Assembly (NCBI RefSeq): GCF_040412425.1
Contig: NC_089767.1
Coordinates: forward strand, 2,001,969 to 2,065,968
Source of the DNA: Macrobrachium rosenbergii
Taxonomy: Eukaryota; Arthropoda; Malacostraca; Decapoda; Palaemonidae
Direction of reading: 5' to 3'
DNA length: 64,000 nt
Made by a program: the position numbers and the translations under genes. The notes beneath the pieces were generated by a model that was not told the DNA's origin, ran no database searches, and saw only the letters and a list, made by a program, of their open reading frames with translations. Numbering within the stretch: position 1 is the first letter of the stretch; each line of letters starts with the position of its first letter. Positions 1 to 10,467 of this stretch are shown piece after piece.

Positions 1-290
1 CCTTTTCTTCTCCTTGACATTACCACCTAAACATAGTTTTTTTATTTGCTTCGAAAGAAAAGAAATATCAGCGTAGTTTGGGCTTTTCATTAGGTTATAA
101 GTCATCCTTTGTACAACAGAAAATAAAATAATTGCTGATAATTTAAAGCCTCTGTTTTGTTTCTTATCCAGAAATGCACAACATAGAAACTAGAAAAAAA
201 AACTATGATAATTTACTGTCCAAGTTTTGATTCTGGACAGCCGTAGATTTAACATTATTCTTTTGTATAATCACGGCCACTCTTATATAC
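1..290. other. AT-rich DNA, no gene seen
   Basis: No open frame, repeat family or RNA signal is recognised in this AT-rich stretch before the palindrome that begins near 291. Confidence 0.5.
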
Positions 291-639
291 CTAGTAAAAA
301 ATAAAAATAAAAATTAAAACACGCTTTTATTAAAATGCACTAAAAAGTGAAAAAAAAATTTTTTGAGACACACCAGGATTTTCTTACAGTTAATCATGTC
401 TACAAAAGTAAAAGCATGGGCGCCAGACATGGAAGGAAATGCTACAAGAAAAGAAATATATTTTTTATTTCTTGTAGCATTCATTTCCTTCCATGTTTGG
501 CGCCCGCGCTTTTATTTTTGTAGACATGATTCATTGTAAGAAAATCCTGGTGTCTCAAAAAATTATTTTTTACTTTTTACTGCATTTTAATAAAAGCGTG
601 TTTTAAATTTTTTTTATTCTTTTATTTTGTACTTTTTAG
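291..639. repeat. long near-perfect palindrome (foldback element)
   Basis: The left arm (about 291-459) and right arm (about 463-639) are reverse complements over some 165 bp with only a few mismatches and almost no loop. Matching landmarks are ACACGCTTTTATTAAAATGC on the left and GCATTTTAATAAAAGCGTGT on the right, and GGCGCCAGACATGGAAGGAA against TTCCTTCCATGTTTGGCGCC near the centre. It encodes no protein. It is either a foldback/MITE-like non-autonomous element or a recent inverted duplication; no clear target duplication was found. Confidence 0.85.
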
Positions 640-1640
640 TTTTAACAGAAACTGTAACCGAGTTATGATTGTAACTGAAAAAAACTGAATGTGGTATCTT
701 GCAAGCCAAAGGAGGTTTGAAAAATCCGTAGCTTTATTAACTTAGTCTACCGAGTCAAGGAGGTATGAAAAATGCGAAGAGTTTTAAACAAATCCTGAGA
801 TACTGGGAGAGGTCACTGTAGGGTCGCTAGAGGTCACTGCTGACCTACTGATCATATAAGGTTGTGTTGTCACCAAGATTGAGTGACCATGTAAAATTTC
901 AAGTCCATCAGACGAAGGGACAGGTCGAGAATTGAGTTACAAGATTGGACCCAGATAAACATACGAAAAAGCAAGCAAAATACAAGCATATAATAATTTA
1001 TACGGAACATTGAGGCTTAGTTGAGAAGCAAAAACTATTGACAAACGATCATTTTCACTTGATAAACATACCAGGAGTGCTTGACATGAAATAGTATTAG
1101 GAAGATTTCGCAAAAAATCTCTGTATTAATTATGTCAAGGTACATAAAATATCAGTTGGAATTATCCTGAAATTTTCAGTCTAAGAAAAAGAATGATTGT
1201 GCCTTCAATATTCGACTTAGACTGTCACCGAGATTTATCATCCGAATAGTGAAACAGGAAGACAGTAAAGAGACTGAAAAATAAATGATAAATAAAGACT
1301 CCGTTTAATTGAAGCGCCGAAGAAGGCATCAATCACTCGTGTAACTCATTAAGAAGCACGACACCCTCAGGAACGAACTACAAATTAGGGTTTGTTTGTG
1401 CCAAGTTCCGTTGAATGAGAGAGAAAATACGGCCCGTAATTGCCGTGTCATCTTCCTCTGCCAAAAAAGGAATCAAGAAAAAAAACTGTTAAGAAAATAA
1501 TTGATATCATCTCATAACTTCAGTGTTGACCGTAATAACAAGATATAAGATAATAATCTTGGTGGAATTAATGGCCATGTTTTGTCGTTATTGACAAGAG
1601 CTTGTTGATTTTTATAGATGTTCTTACGCAAAGGAGGAGA
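640..1640. other. gene-free intergenic or intronic DNA
   Basis: About 1 kb of moderately AT-rich, apparently single-copy sequence. No open frame, splice-flanked exon or repeat family used elsewhere in the window was recognised. Confidence 0.5.
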
Positions 1641-1650
1641 CAAAATCATG

Positions 1651-1713
1651 TCTATATATATAATATATATATATATACTATAAACATATACAGTATGTAT
1701 ATATATATACACG

Positions 1714-1780
<67 letters not shown>

Positions 1781-1792
1781 AAACATATACAG

Positions 1793-1833
<41 letters not shown>

Positions 1834-1838
1834 TATAG

Positions 1839-1870
<32 letters not shown>

Positions 1871-1905
1871 ATATATATATGTATGTATATGTATGTATGT
1901 ATGTA
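1651..1905. repeat. (TA)n compound microsatellite
   Basis: TA/AT dinucleotide runs are broken by repeated copies of AAACATATACAGTA-like spacers and end in GTATGTAT units. The poly-Ile-Tyr open frames across it are microsatellite translations. Confidence 0.95.
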
Positions 1906-2590
1906 TATTTATATTTTTTGTCTGACCCAGTCAGAATGCACACGTGTCTTCAGCCCACTGTCAAAACTTAAGATATCTGCAGTGCTTTTCCAGTCTTTAG
2001 GAGGGATGTACAAACTCGCTATAATACTGCTATATTCCTTCGTAGCTAAGCCGACAGCTGTTTCGACCATCCGTGACCGTCTTTTGGGCAAATCTAGATT
2101 CACATGGAATTGCATTCTAATATTTAGCAGATTAAGCCAAAAAAATATCAAATCACGAGAATCGAAAATTAATTGTTTTTAATTTGTAACATAACCAGAT
2201 GGATGAAAATTACATATATCATTACTAGGAACAAATAAAATTAATAGATGGATCAGTAAATAGTAAGGGAAAATCATGGTTAAGCAGCATAATAAAATTA
2301 AGCTCACTGGTATCGATATCCATAGGACAGATTGTACAAAGTTCTACAGAATATGGATCATGAGAACATAAAACAAGTAGCACCCACTAACTGTAAATAT
2401 AAGAAACCTGAACAAAATACCGAAAATCTCACTAAGAGTCCTCGCTGTTACTACAAGCGTAGTAAATGTCAGGAAGCAAGTGTTCACGTTTCAGTTAATA
2501 ATATGAGAGTTGAGATAAGTGACCTTTCCTGCAACCTTAGGGAAAACCCAAGGGATAGAGACTGAGGCGTTATTACTATAGCGTGTAGCT
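1906..2590. other. gene-free DNA between microsatellite and LINE fragment
   Basis: Short open frames of 77-99 codons occur here, but none has a recognisable domain or splice context. I see no supported gene. Confidence 0.45.
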
Positions 2591-2591
2591 A

Positions 2592-2945
2592 TTTTTTTAT
2601 TATTATTGAGAAGATGAAGAACCCTATTCATATGGAACAAGCCCACCTCAGGGGCCACTGACTTGAAATTCAAGCTTCCAAAAGAATATGGTGTTAATTC
2701 GAAAGAAGTAACAGAAGGTAAAGGGAAATACAGAAAGAAGAGATCACTCATTAAAAAAGAAAAAAATAAATTAACAAATTAATAAATAAAAAGATAAAAA
2801 TATGAGGAAATTATTAAAATTCAAGGAGAATTATATTATGATAGTAATGCATCGCATCTTCGCTTGAACTTCTGCAGTTTCAGTTGCACGACACGACATC
2901 CTCTGAAGGGAGGCTGTTCCGCAGTCTCACGGTGTGAGGAAAAAG
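2592..2945 (-). mobile_element. LINE-B 3'-end fragment, 5' truncated
   Basis: On the minus strand this matches the 3' end of the LINE at 59.8-62.9 kb. Shared pieces are the conserved C-terminal peptide region (CGGAACAGCCTCCCTTCAGA on the minus strand), the 3' UTR block around AAGCTTGAATTTCAAGTCAG, TTCCATATGAATAGGGTTC, and a short AAT tail at about 2597-2608. It is a dead-on-arrival copy made by truncated target-primed reverse transcription. Confidence 0.85.
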
Positions 2946-3235
2946 GCAAATTACTGTAAGATTTTAAATGATCTATCTTTATCTTCACTTTTCTTAAATT
3001 TTACACATCCGTTCACTTTGTTGACATCGTGTACTGCTTTATGAACCAGTTACTTCGTTTTCTGTACGTTTGTACCACAAGGTTAATGTGAATTGCCCAT
3101 TGAATTCTCGACCTTACTTCACTTTCCCTTCTTAGCTCCATATTTCTCTGTTTCGACAGACGAATGCTACCCTTGTCTCTCTGACTGTTGTTGATCTGTT
3201 ATTCTTTGTAGATGAATGAGGCAGTCTTTCATTTC

Positions 3236-3552
3236 GTCCCCGTCAGTGCACCTCATGTGCTGCACTGTAGGCATTACTGAAGGGTTTTTTTTTTTAAAGT
3301 CCCTTCGGCCCTGAGCTACAGACACTTTTTAGCTTTTACTTTACCTCCATTCTGCTTCCTCTCTTTAAATCTTGCTGTCCAGCCACTTCAGACTCTAGCT
3401 GCACCCACTTTTTAGCCTTTTACTTTACGTCCATTCCCGAGTCATTTCCTCAGTTTTCCTATACAACCATTCCAACTCCCTCTTCTTTTCACTGGCTTAA
3501 GCAATGAATGGCTGAAAGTGCTTGGCTTTATAGCCTGACTTTCAAGTCTAAT
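3236..3552 (+). mobile_element. D1 repeat, divergent subfamily copy
   Basis: It begins with CCCCGTCAGTGCACCTCATG and runs through TGCACTGTAGGCATTACTGA, CCCTTCGGCCCTGAGCTAC and TTTTACTTTACCTCCATTC. Internal segments differ from the main D1 type and match the copy at 47452-47773, so the two define a subfamily. Strand follows the proposed D1 orientation, from the CCCCGTAG end to the ATTCC tail. Confidence 0.7.
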
Positions 3553-3554
3553 AA

Positions 3555-3875
3555 TTGGAATTGGAACTGGAATCTAGAATTCAGGCCAAAGGCCAAGCGC
3601 TGGGACCTATGAAGTCATTCAGCGCTGAAAGGGAAACTGACAGTAAGAAGGCTTAAAAGGTGTAACAGGAGGAAAACCTCTCAGTTGCACTAGGAAACAA
3701 GTGATAGAAGAAGGTGTAAAGTCAGATGGAAGAAAGAGAATATGAACGGAGGTATAGTAAAAGGAGTGAAAGAAGTTGCAGATAAGGGCCTAAGGAAGGG
3801 ACGCTGCAAAGGCCCTTAAGTAATACCTACAGTGCACCACGTGAGGTGAACTGACGGCACTACCACCCTACGGGG
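3555..3875 (-). mobile_element. D1 repeat (about 310-bp SINE-like element)
   Basis: On the plus strand the copy reads AGGCCAAAGGCCAAGCGCTG, GTCATTCAGCGCTGAAAGGG, GGAGGAAAACCTCTCAGTTG, AGGGACGCTGCAAAGG and ends CCCTACGGGG. Sixteen copies lie in this window. The GGAAT-rich edge (TTGGAATTGGAACTGGAAT) is the tail in the opposite orientation. It lies immediately beside the divergent D1 copy at 3236-3552, in opposite orientation. Confidence 0.9.
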
Positions 3876-4203
3876 AAATCTAATTATCGTTCCCTTCTTT
3901 TAGTTGACAAATATAGAGGGCATTTTCCTATTGCTGGCGCGTCACGCCTTCCCAAGTTTCGTTCGACAAACTCGTCCGTTTTCCCTTTCATATAAAATTA
4001 CCAATCGCTCATGTTTGAATTTCGTTTCTGGTGCTCCTTTATTTTCTCGGTGCCGTTTTTCCATCCTTCCCAGACATCATTTCTTTCTTTGGAAACCCCT
4101 TCGAGACAACCTACACCTTCCAAAGTTTGAATGAATTCACAGGCTTGTTTATTTTTGGGGAAAAGTGGCACTTTTTGTTGTCTGTCTTCTGCAACTTTGA
4201 ATA

Positions 4204-4262
<59 letters not shown>
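4204..4262. repeat. (ATT)n microsatellite
   Basis: About 19 uninterrupted ATT units. Unlike the other ATT/AAT arrays here, no LINE 3' end abuts it, so it may be an orphan tail or an independent microsatellite. Confidence 0.95.
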
Positions 4263-4263
<1 letters not shown>

Positions 4264-4763
4264 TGGACCCACAGGAAACGTTTCTCTCGTGAATTTTCCG
4301 TCGTGTTCTGCAGAGCCCACTCGAGAGCTTACCTGCAATATTCCTTGGGATATCTTTACTGCAAGGCCAACAGAGACAAGGTCTGCCCGGGGCAACTACG
4401 TAGGCGATGACGTATCTTAGAGGTACTACCTGCTCATCCGGCAATTCACCTGCTGACGCAGTAAGGAGGTAGACAAAGCTGCGACTACATGGGGAATTTG
4501 TGGGGAAGTGAGCAGACCTTCTCTTTCTCTTGGCCTGGCTTTACTGTTTTACTGTCAGTATGTGACGTATTTTATTTCCTTCATAAACCTCTGACTTCCC
4601 TGATTACTCTTATTCCTTCGTATCTTCTTTTTTTTACAGATTTTATTACATTTTGTTATTTCCTTCATAAACCTTTGACTTCACTAATTACGCATATTCC
4701 TTCATTTGCTGGTTTCATTACAGATTTTATCATTTCTTTACCTAGTTTCTAGATTTCATAACG

Positions 4764-5168
4764 AAAAAAGTAAAAAATGCGCCGAAGTTTCTTCAGCGCA
4801 CTCGAGTTTTCTGTACAGCCACTATAGCTTATAATCAAGGCCACCGAAAATAGCTCTATCTTTCGGTGGTCTTGGTATAATGCTGTATGAGCCGCGGTCC
4901 GTGAAACTTTAACCACGGCCCAGTGGTGGCCTGTCTTACATCGTTGCCAGAAGCACGATTATGACTAACTTTAACCTTAATCAAATGAAAACTACTGGGG
5001 CTAGAGGGCTGCAATTTGGCATGTTTGATCATTGGAGGGTGGATGATCAACATCCCAATTTGCAGCCCTCTAGCCTCCTCAGTAGTTTTAAAGATCTGAG
5101 GGCGGACAGAATAAAGTGCGGACGGACAGACAAAGCCGGCACAACAGTTTTCTTTTACAGAAAACTAA
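4764..5168 (-). repeat. P repeat copy 1 (multi-hairpin element)
   Basis: A 400-bp interspersed repeat made of ordered stem-loops. H1 at 4778-4800 is TGCGCCGAA/TTCAGCGCA. H2 at 4841-4869 is CCACCGAAA/TTTCGGTGG. H4 at about 4988-5092 has two arms of roughly 40 bp around CTAGAGGGCTGCAATTTGG and CCAATTTGCAGCCCTCTAG. H5 at 5146-5166 is AGTTTTCT/AGAAAACT. It has no coding capacity. Six more copies occur in the window. Its class is unrecognised, and strand is assigned so that the T-run beside H1 is the 3' end. Confidence 0.9.
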
Positions 5169-5310
5169 AAAAAAAAAAAAAAAAAAAATTAAATTTTAGA
5201 ACACAACTTTTCAGAAATTCTATTCGAGTGAATTTAGTTTTTAAAAAAATCTTCGGTCATATTTTTCCCGGCATTGTGAAGACTAGAAAAATTAAGAATT
5301 CAGTTTATTG

Positions 5311-5336
5311 TACGAGGGTAAGTCAAAAAGTTCCAG
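5311..5336 (+). repeat. mariner 5' terminal inverted repeat with TA target
   Basis: TA at 5311-5312 is followed by CGAGGGTAAGTCAAAAAGTT, the exact reverse complement of the other end at about 6570-6589. Confidence 0.9.
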
Positions 5337-6589
5337 GAAAAATTGTTGAATGATGTATTTACACAGGGAATGAGAAACAGCAAATACTTAGTAAACAATT
5401 ATCATGTGATGTAGTAGTCCATATAGACTTGTTACCTCAGTCATCCACTCTTGCTACCGTGGTGTTAACATCTGCTTCAGAAAAGTAACTACTTGAACCA
5501 TGGAAAATAAAAATTTTGAGATGAGCTAACATCAAGTTCCTGACCAAGCTTGGTGGAAACCAGGAAAAATTATTGAGCTTTGCAACAAACATGGAGATTC
5601 TTCTCCATCTAAATCAGTTGTTTATGATTGGATAAAGCGATTAAGGATGGTCAGGAGGACCTCAAAGACAACCCAAAGAGAGGAAGACCATCGACTGCAA
5701 AAATGAAAGAATTGTGGCTTTGGTGCAGAATCTGAGTGGATGAAGATCGTCGGATTACTATCGATATGATAGCTAATGGCTAGGATCTCTACATGGTTCA
5801 CATTTCAATTTAAATGAAAATGCTTGGGTGATAACTTTCAGCACGTTGGGTCCCCAAAAGCGTCGCGCGAACCAACTGCATCAAAGAACTGAACTTTCTC
5901 TTGCAGTTTAACGAAGATTGAATCAAATGAATCAGAGTTTTTGACCGGATTGTTACTGGAGATGAAACTTGGATCCATCAATATGACCCAAGTAAAATTC
6001 AATCGTAATGGTTACCAAGAGGTTCAGCTGCACCAGTGAAGTTCAAAGAAGTGGCGAGATCTGCCCGGAAGGTTATGGCAACAGTGTTTTGGGACTCCAA
6101 GGAGTGATTTTGATTGATTTCCTTGAGACAAGCAATCACCGGGAACTACTACAAAGGTGTTTGCAAAAACTGAAGACTGCACCAGCTAAAAAACGTCGAG
6201 AAAAGTTGCACCGCAGAATTTTGTTCCATCATGATAACGCTCCAGCACATTCATCAAAGGGTTGCAAAAGAAGTCCTACGGAAAATTTAGGTGGGAAACC
6301 ATTCCACATCCTCCTTATAGTCCTGATCTTGCTCCTTCAGTTTTTCCTGTTCCCAAAGCTCAGGAACACTTAAGAGGAGTCCGGTTTGAATCTTTGGATG
6401 CTGCTAAGTATGCAGTTTCAACATGGTTTAATAGAAAGATTTAAATTGCTACAAGAAGGGTTGCAGAGGTGAAACAGCGCCTTGAAAAAGTGTGTATAGA
6501 GTTGGATGGTAGATATGTAGAAAAATGATGTTTGAATTTCCTTAAATAAAGTATATTGAATTTTCATAGAACTTTTTGACTTACCCTCG
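5313..6589 (+). mobile_element. mariner-family DNA transposon, inactive
   Basis: A 1277-bp element with perfect terminal inverted repeats of about 22 bp, flanked by the TA dinucleotide that Tc1/mariner elements duplicate. Length and domain order fit mariner (usually about 1.3 kb). The ends look younger than the gene: the termini are intact while the transposase frame carries several stops and frameshifts. An intact transposase elsewhere in the genome could in principle still mobilise it. Confidence 0.9.
5500..6444 (+). pseudogene. mariner transposase pseudogene
   Basis: The frame appears to begin at ATG 5500 (peptide MENKNFEMS, then a stop). A helix-turn-helix segment follows near 5610 (SVVYDWIKRL). 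The catalytic part carries VTGDETWIHQYDP (about 5955), FHHDNAPAHSS (about 6225) and, after a frameshift near 6260, HPPYSPDLAPS (about 6310), which are the three acidic-residue motifs of mariner DDE/D transposases. The C-terminal end GVRFESLDAAKYAV is also typical. At least one in-frame stop near 5527, another near 6006 and frameshifts make it non-functional. The spacing of the last two acidic residues cannot be scored because of the frameshift. Confidence 0.9.
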
Positions 6590-6591
6590 TA
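6568..6591 (-). repeat. mariner 3' terminal inverted repeat with TA target
   Basis: AGAACTTTTTGACTTACCCT followed by CG and TA at 6590-6591. It mirrors the 5' end. Confidence 0.9.
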
Positions 6592-6841
6592 TTTCAGGAT
6601 AAAATTTAGAAACCTTATTTTTTTTGCCAATAGACTTGTGGTTTTTAGGTCTCTTACACTTGTTAGTTAATTTTCAACCGCTCTTCGTTTGTATATTGAC
6701 GTTTGACTTGGGAAATAATTATGAATACACTGAAGAATATATATATATATATATGCAGTCTTTATGACTTACAGAAGAAATGAAAATCAGTTTTACTCTC
6801 AAATATCTCAGGCTGGAATAAGTTGCAGAGTCCATTTAAAT

Positions 6842-6848
6842 ATTCACT

Positions 6849-6933
<85 letters not shown>

Positions 6934-6987
6934 GCTTACACTCCTTACAATCTCCACATCATCCTTTGATCATGCACCTTTCTTTAT

Positions 6988-7042
<55 letters not shown>

Positions 7043-7099
7043 TCCTCACATACACACACTTGCACGCATGCATGTACACATCTTATGGTGCAGATCATA

Positions 7100-7165
<66 letters not shown>

Positions 7166-7203
7166 CTCTCATCATCCCCTTGACCCAACGCCTTTCTTTA
7201 TAA

Positions 7204-7267
<64 letters not shown>
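6842..7267. repeat. four (CT)n arrays with duplicated spacer
   Basis: CT runs at about 6848-6930, 6990-7040, 7102-7156 and 7206-7266. Two of the spacers are homologous: CAATCTCCACATCATC then CACCTTTCTTTATAAC, and CAATCTCTCATCATC then CGCCTTTCTTTATAAC. The array therefore grew partly by duplicating a unit of anchor plus microsatellite. Confidence 0.9.
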
Positions 7268-7629
7268 GTATGCACTTATTATGTGTGTATGTGTGTGTAA
7301 TGAAAGAACTACAAAGCAATGAGAAAGCTGCGAGAAGGAGGAGACACACCTATGAATACTCTCATTTCATATACCTCCTGTATCTACGAAACACTTATAC
7401 ACCTAGAACAGTACCTCGGGTGATTCGATTAAGGAGTTTGTCCCAATTAACGAGACCTGCCTTAATCACCTGCCTTTTAGACTTCCTCAATCACACGCCT
7501 TTTAGAGCGTAAAGTGCCTAATTACCTTTGCCGTCGGAAACTAAACTTCCGGTGGGAGCTGCGAAGAACTACGGACTATTGTGAAATCGGAAGGGAAAAG
7601 TAAATTATATATTTATTTACGTCTGTATG

Positions 7630-7795
7630 TGTATATATATAAATATATATATATATAAATATGTATATATATACAAATTATATATAATATGTATATATAT
7701 ATATATATATTATATATATATATATATTATATATATATAGCAGATACCTGTAATTATTCTCTTGTATATAAGTCGTGCATCTACTGTGATTTTTA

Positions 7796-7845
<50 letters not shown>

Positions 7846-7878
7846 ATTATTATTGTGTGTATATATTCATATATATAC

Positions 7879-7924
<46 letters not shown>

Positions 7925-7930
7925 ATATAA
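7630..7930. repeat. (TA)n microsatellite cluster
   Basis: AT/TA runs at 7640-7740, 7797-7841 and 7885-7925, with a short ATT run near 7841. The last run adjoins the tail of the tRNA-headed SINE on the minus strand. Confidence 0.9.
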
Positions 7931-8125
7931 GAATACATATATACAGAATAAATTTATAGCAGACTACGAATGGATCTTTGATATCCAGTTCGCGTCGCGA
8001 ACAATACCTGAAGATTATAACTGGTAAGTGGTTTGTCACTTTACGGATTCGAACCACCGACAGCACCTACCTCCGACTTCAGTGACGTGACAACAATTGC
8101 TCAGCAACTAGTACTCAACCATTCA
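7928..8125 (-). mobile_element. tRNA-derived SINE-like element
   Basis: On the minus strand an A-box-like TTGCTGAGCAATTG (near 8103-8090) is followed about 45 bases later by the B-box GGTTCGAATCC (8055-8045), the spacing of an internal RNA polymerase III promoter. A body of about 115 bp follows and ends with AAATTTATTCTGTATATA before the AT microsatellite. There is no plausible cloverleaf acceptor stem, so this is a SINE head and not a working tRNA. Confidence 0.6.
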
Positions 8126-8220
8126 TTCGGCTGTCGACAGAGGTATAAGTTAATACCATCTCTGCCGTGCATGTACTCGGAGAGAGAGAGACTTTGTAAT
8201 AGAATGCGATGAACTCCTTG

Positions 8221-8480
8221 TTTTTAAATATCTAACTATCCATTCATTGGTCGGTGGGCAATGGGTAGTGTGGAGGTCATAGGACTGCTTGTAACTCCAC
8301 CTAAATTACTTGCTGAAAACTGAAAAGGTAGCACATTCCAAAACCATCCGCCTTCAGAAGTAAAATATTATATATTATATATAATATATATATGTATTAA
8401 ATATTTCACATAAAATATATATGTGTGCATATTAAACATTATATAATATATACAGTATATATATATGAATTCATAATGTG
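8221..8480. other. gene-free DNA with short AT runs
   Basis: No gene is recognised. Short TATATA and ATATAT blocks appear near 8367-8395 and 8440-8465. Confidence 0.5.
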
Positions 8481-8654
8481 CCAGCATTACACTATTATAT
8501 TTTTTAGACTTTCAAGTACTGAGCCACAATATACCCATTAATATCGAGTTCACTTTACCTTAAAATAATTTACGCAAGGAATTATGAACATGTGCCTTTG
8601 TGGGTTGACTTATAGACGACAGTGGCATTATCCTTTTAGCCATCGAAATAAATC

Positions 8655-8840
8655 TCTCTAGGTGGCTGAATGATAATGACATTATCACTCAAGTGTCAGT
8701 AAACAGAGACACTGGTTCAAATCCTGTTCGAGGTTGATGCAGTAATCGTGTATAATAATTCCCTCTTGGGTGGGAATTATTTCGGAGGTGAAGTGAATTT
8801 GGAATTATGGGCCTTTTTGCTTAATGTTTATAAATTATTG

Positions 8841-8843
<3 letters not shown>
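8655..8843 (+). mobile_element. tRNA-derived SINE-like element
   Basis: An A-box-like GGTGGCTGAATGATA (about 8661-8675) and the B-box GGTTCAAATCC (8714-8724) have tRNA-like spacing. The body runs into a (TA)n array at 8844. The pattern of head, short body and TA microsatellite recurs at 7.9, 21.3 and 42.4 kb. Confidence 0.55.
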
Positions 8844-8909
<66 letters not shown>

Positions 8910-8959
8910 TATATATATTTATTATATATATATACATATATATATATACTGTGTATATA

Positions 8960-9004
<45 letters not shown>

Positions 9005-9108
9005 TTATATATATGTATATATATATATATATTTATTTATTATAGGTATATATATGTATATTATATATATGTATATATATATACATATATATATAAACGT
9101 ATATACAC
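8844..9108. repeat. (TA)n compound microsatellite
   Basis: Long AT runs are interrupted by ACACACAT, TTTATTA and GTATAT variants. Confidence 0.95.
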
Positions 9109-9188
9109 AAGCCATGTAAGTCTACTGCGAGGGTCCATTAAAGAGGCAATTTCATTTTCCCTTTGTATATGAGTAAAGCAGATTGAAA

Positions 9189-9189
<1 letters not shown>

Positions 9190-9255
<66 letters not shown>
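9190..9255. repeat. (TC)n microsatellite
   Basis: About 32 TC units. Poly-Arg-Glu and Ser-Leu open frames here are spurious. Confidence 0.95.
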
Positions 9256-9260
<5 letters not shown>

Positions 9261-9392
9261 GGAAGCCAGGAGATGAATAAATAATCAAGTCAACCACACC
9301 CGTATCGGTGTGAACCAACATATGCACGAACAAACCTCTAACCTCGAACATAAAGAGAAACATGTAACACACACGATCCTTTAACAGGATAT

Positions 9393-9704
9393 CCCCCCTA
9401 CGGGGTTAGTGCCGTCAGTGTACTTCATACGGTGCACTGTAGGCATTACTTAAGGTTCTTTGCGGCGTCGCTTAGGCCCTTAGCTGCAACCCATTTCGTT
9501 TCTTTTACTGTACCTCCGTTCATATTCTTTTATCCTTCCTACTTTCCAACATCCCCTAACAATTGGCGTATAGTGCAACTGCAAAAGGTTGTCCTCCTGT
9601 TACGCCTTTCAAACCTTTTTCCTGTCAGTTTCCCGTTCAGCACTGAATGACATCGTGGGTCCGAGCGCTTGGCGTTTGGTCTAAATTCTGTATTGTATTC
9701 TATT
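9393..9704 (+). mobile_element. D1 repeat
   Basis: Begins CCCCCTACGGGGTTAGTGCC, continues GTGCACTGTAGGCATTACTT and ends GGTCTAAATTCTGTATTGTA with TTCTATT. Nearly full length. Confidence 0.9.
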
Positions 9705-10176
9705 AACAGAGTATCAGAATGTCAGCTGACTGACAAAAATGCAAGACAAATTAATTACCCATGAATTTAAGAAACAAGTTCCTGAAAAAGCCAAATTATG
9801 TTACCACCTTGATCACGCCCCTTCAGTTGCAAGCAAGGTCCTTTAATTATACTCAGAGAGTCTGTGAAGGTCATCGAATGTTTTCGTAAACAGTAGCTCC
9901 GAGTACCTTCTCACTCCATCTCTGTGTCTTTCGCTACTTATTACAGAAATGATTTAGACGGTAACGTATTTCCATTACAAATGTCATTTTTCTTGTGATT
10001 ATTATATCTTGCTTATATATACATGTTAATGTTCCCCTATTACAGCATACATGTGTATGTACGGTATATGTGTATGTACGCGTATGTATGCTTGCACATG
10101 TCTATGTATATAGACATAAATGCGGCAATAATACACATATGCACATGCAGTCTGTAGTGAGGGAATACTGATATGG

Positions 10177-10180
<4 letters not shown>
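9705..10180. other. gene-free DNA
   Basis: No open frame or known repeat is recognised. A short GTATGTACG-rich patch lies near 10050-10110. Confidence 0.5.

Positions 10181-10236
<56 letters not shown>
10181..10236. repeat. (GA)n microsatellite
   Basis: About 28 uninterrupted GA units. Confidence 0.95.
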
Positions 10237-10238
<2 letters not shown>

Positions 10239-10366
10239 TTTAACGATGGTCGTAAATTGCTGAACTGCTAAGCCAACTTATAGATTAAGTTTGTGCGGAA
10301 AGGCAAAGTTTCATTTCATTTCAATGTTTTCACGAGGACAGTTATCAAATATGCTGAGGAATGTAA

Positions 10367-10368
<2 letters not shown>

Positions 10369-10432
<64 letters not shown>
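10369..10432. repeat. (AT)n microsatellite next to the LTR element
   Basis: About 31 AT units ending 35 bases before the left LTR. The neighbouring AT-rich DNA makes the proposed TATAT target duplication less certain. Confidence 0.95.
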
Positions 10433-10436
<4 letters not shown>

Positions 10437-10462
10437 ATACATATACACAATTTGTGTATATT

Positions 10463-10467
10463 TATAT
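10463..10467. repeat. putative 5-bp target duplication, left
   Basis: TATAT directly before the left LTR, matching TATAT at 17949-17953 directly after the right LTR. The surroundings are TA-rich, so chance is possible. Confidence 0.45.

Noticed and set aside
4204..4262. LINE tail at the (ATT)n array
   Set aside because: No LINE 3' UTR sequence is found on either side.
7928..8125. Functional tRNA gene
   Set aside because: A and B boxes are present but no consistent acceptor stem or anticodon arm can be drawn. The same holds for the heads at 8.7, 21.3, 21.5, 21.9, 29.0 and 42.4 kb.
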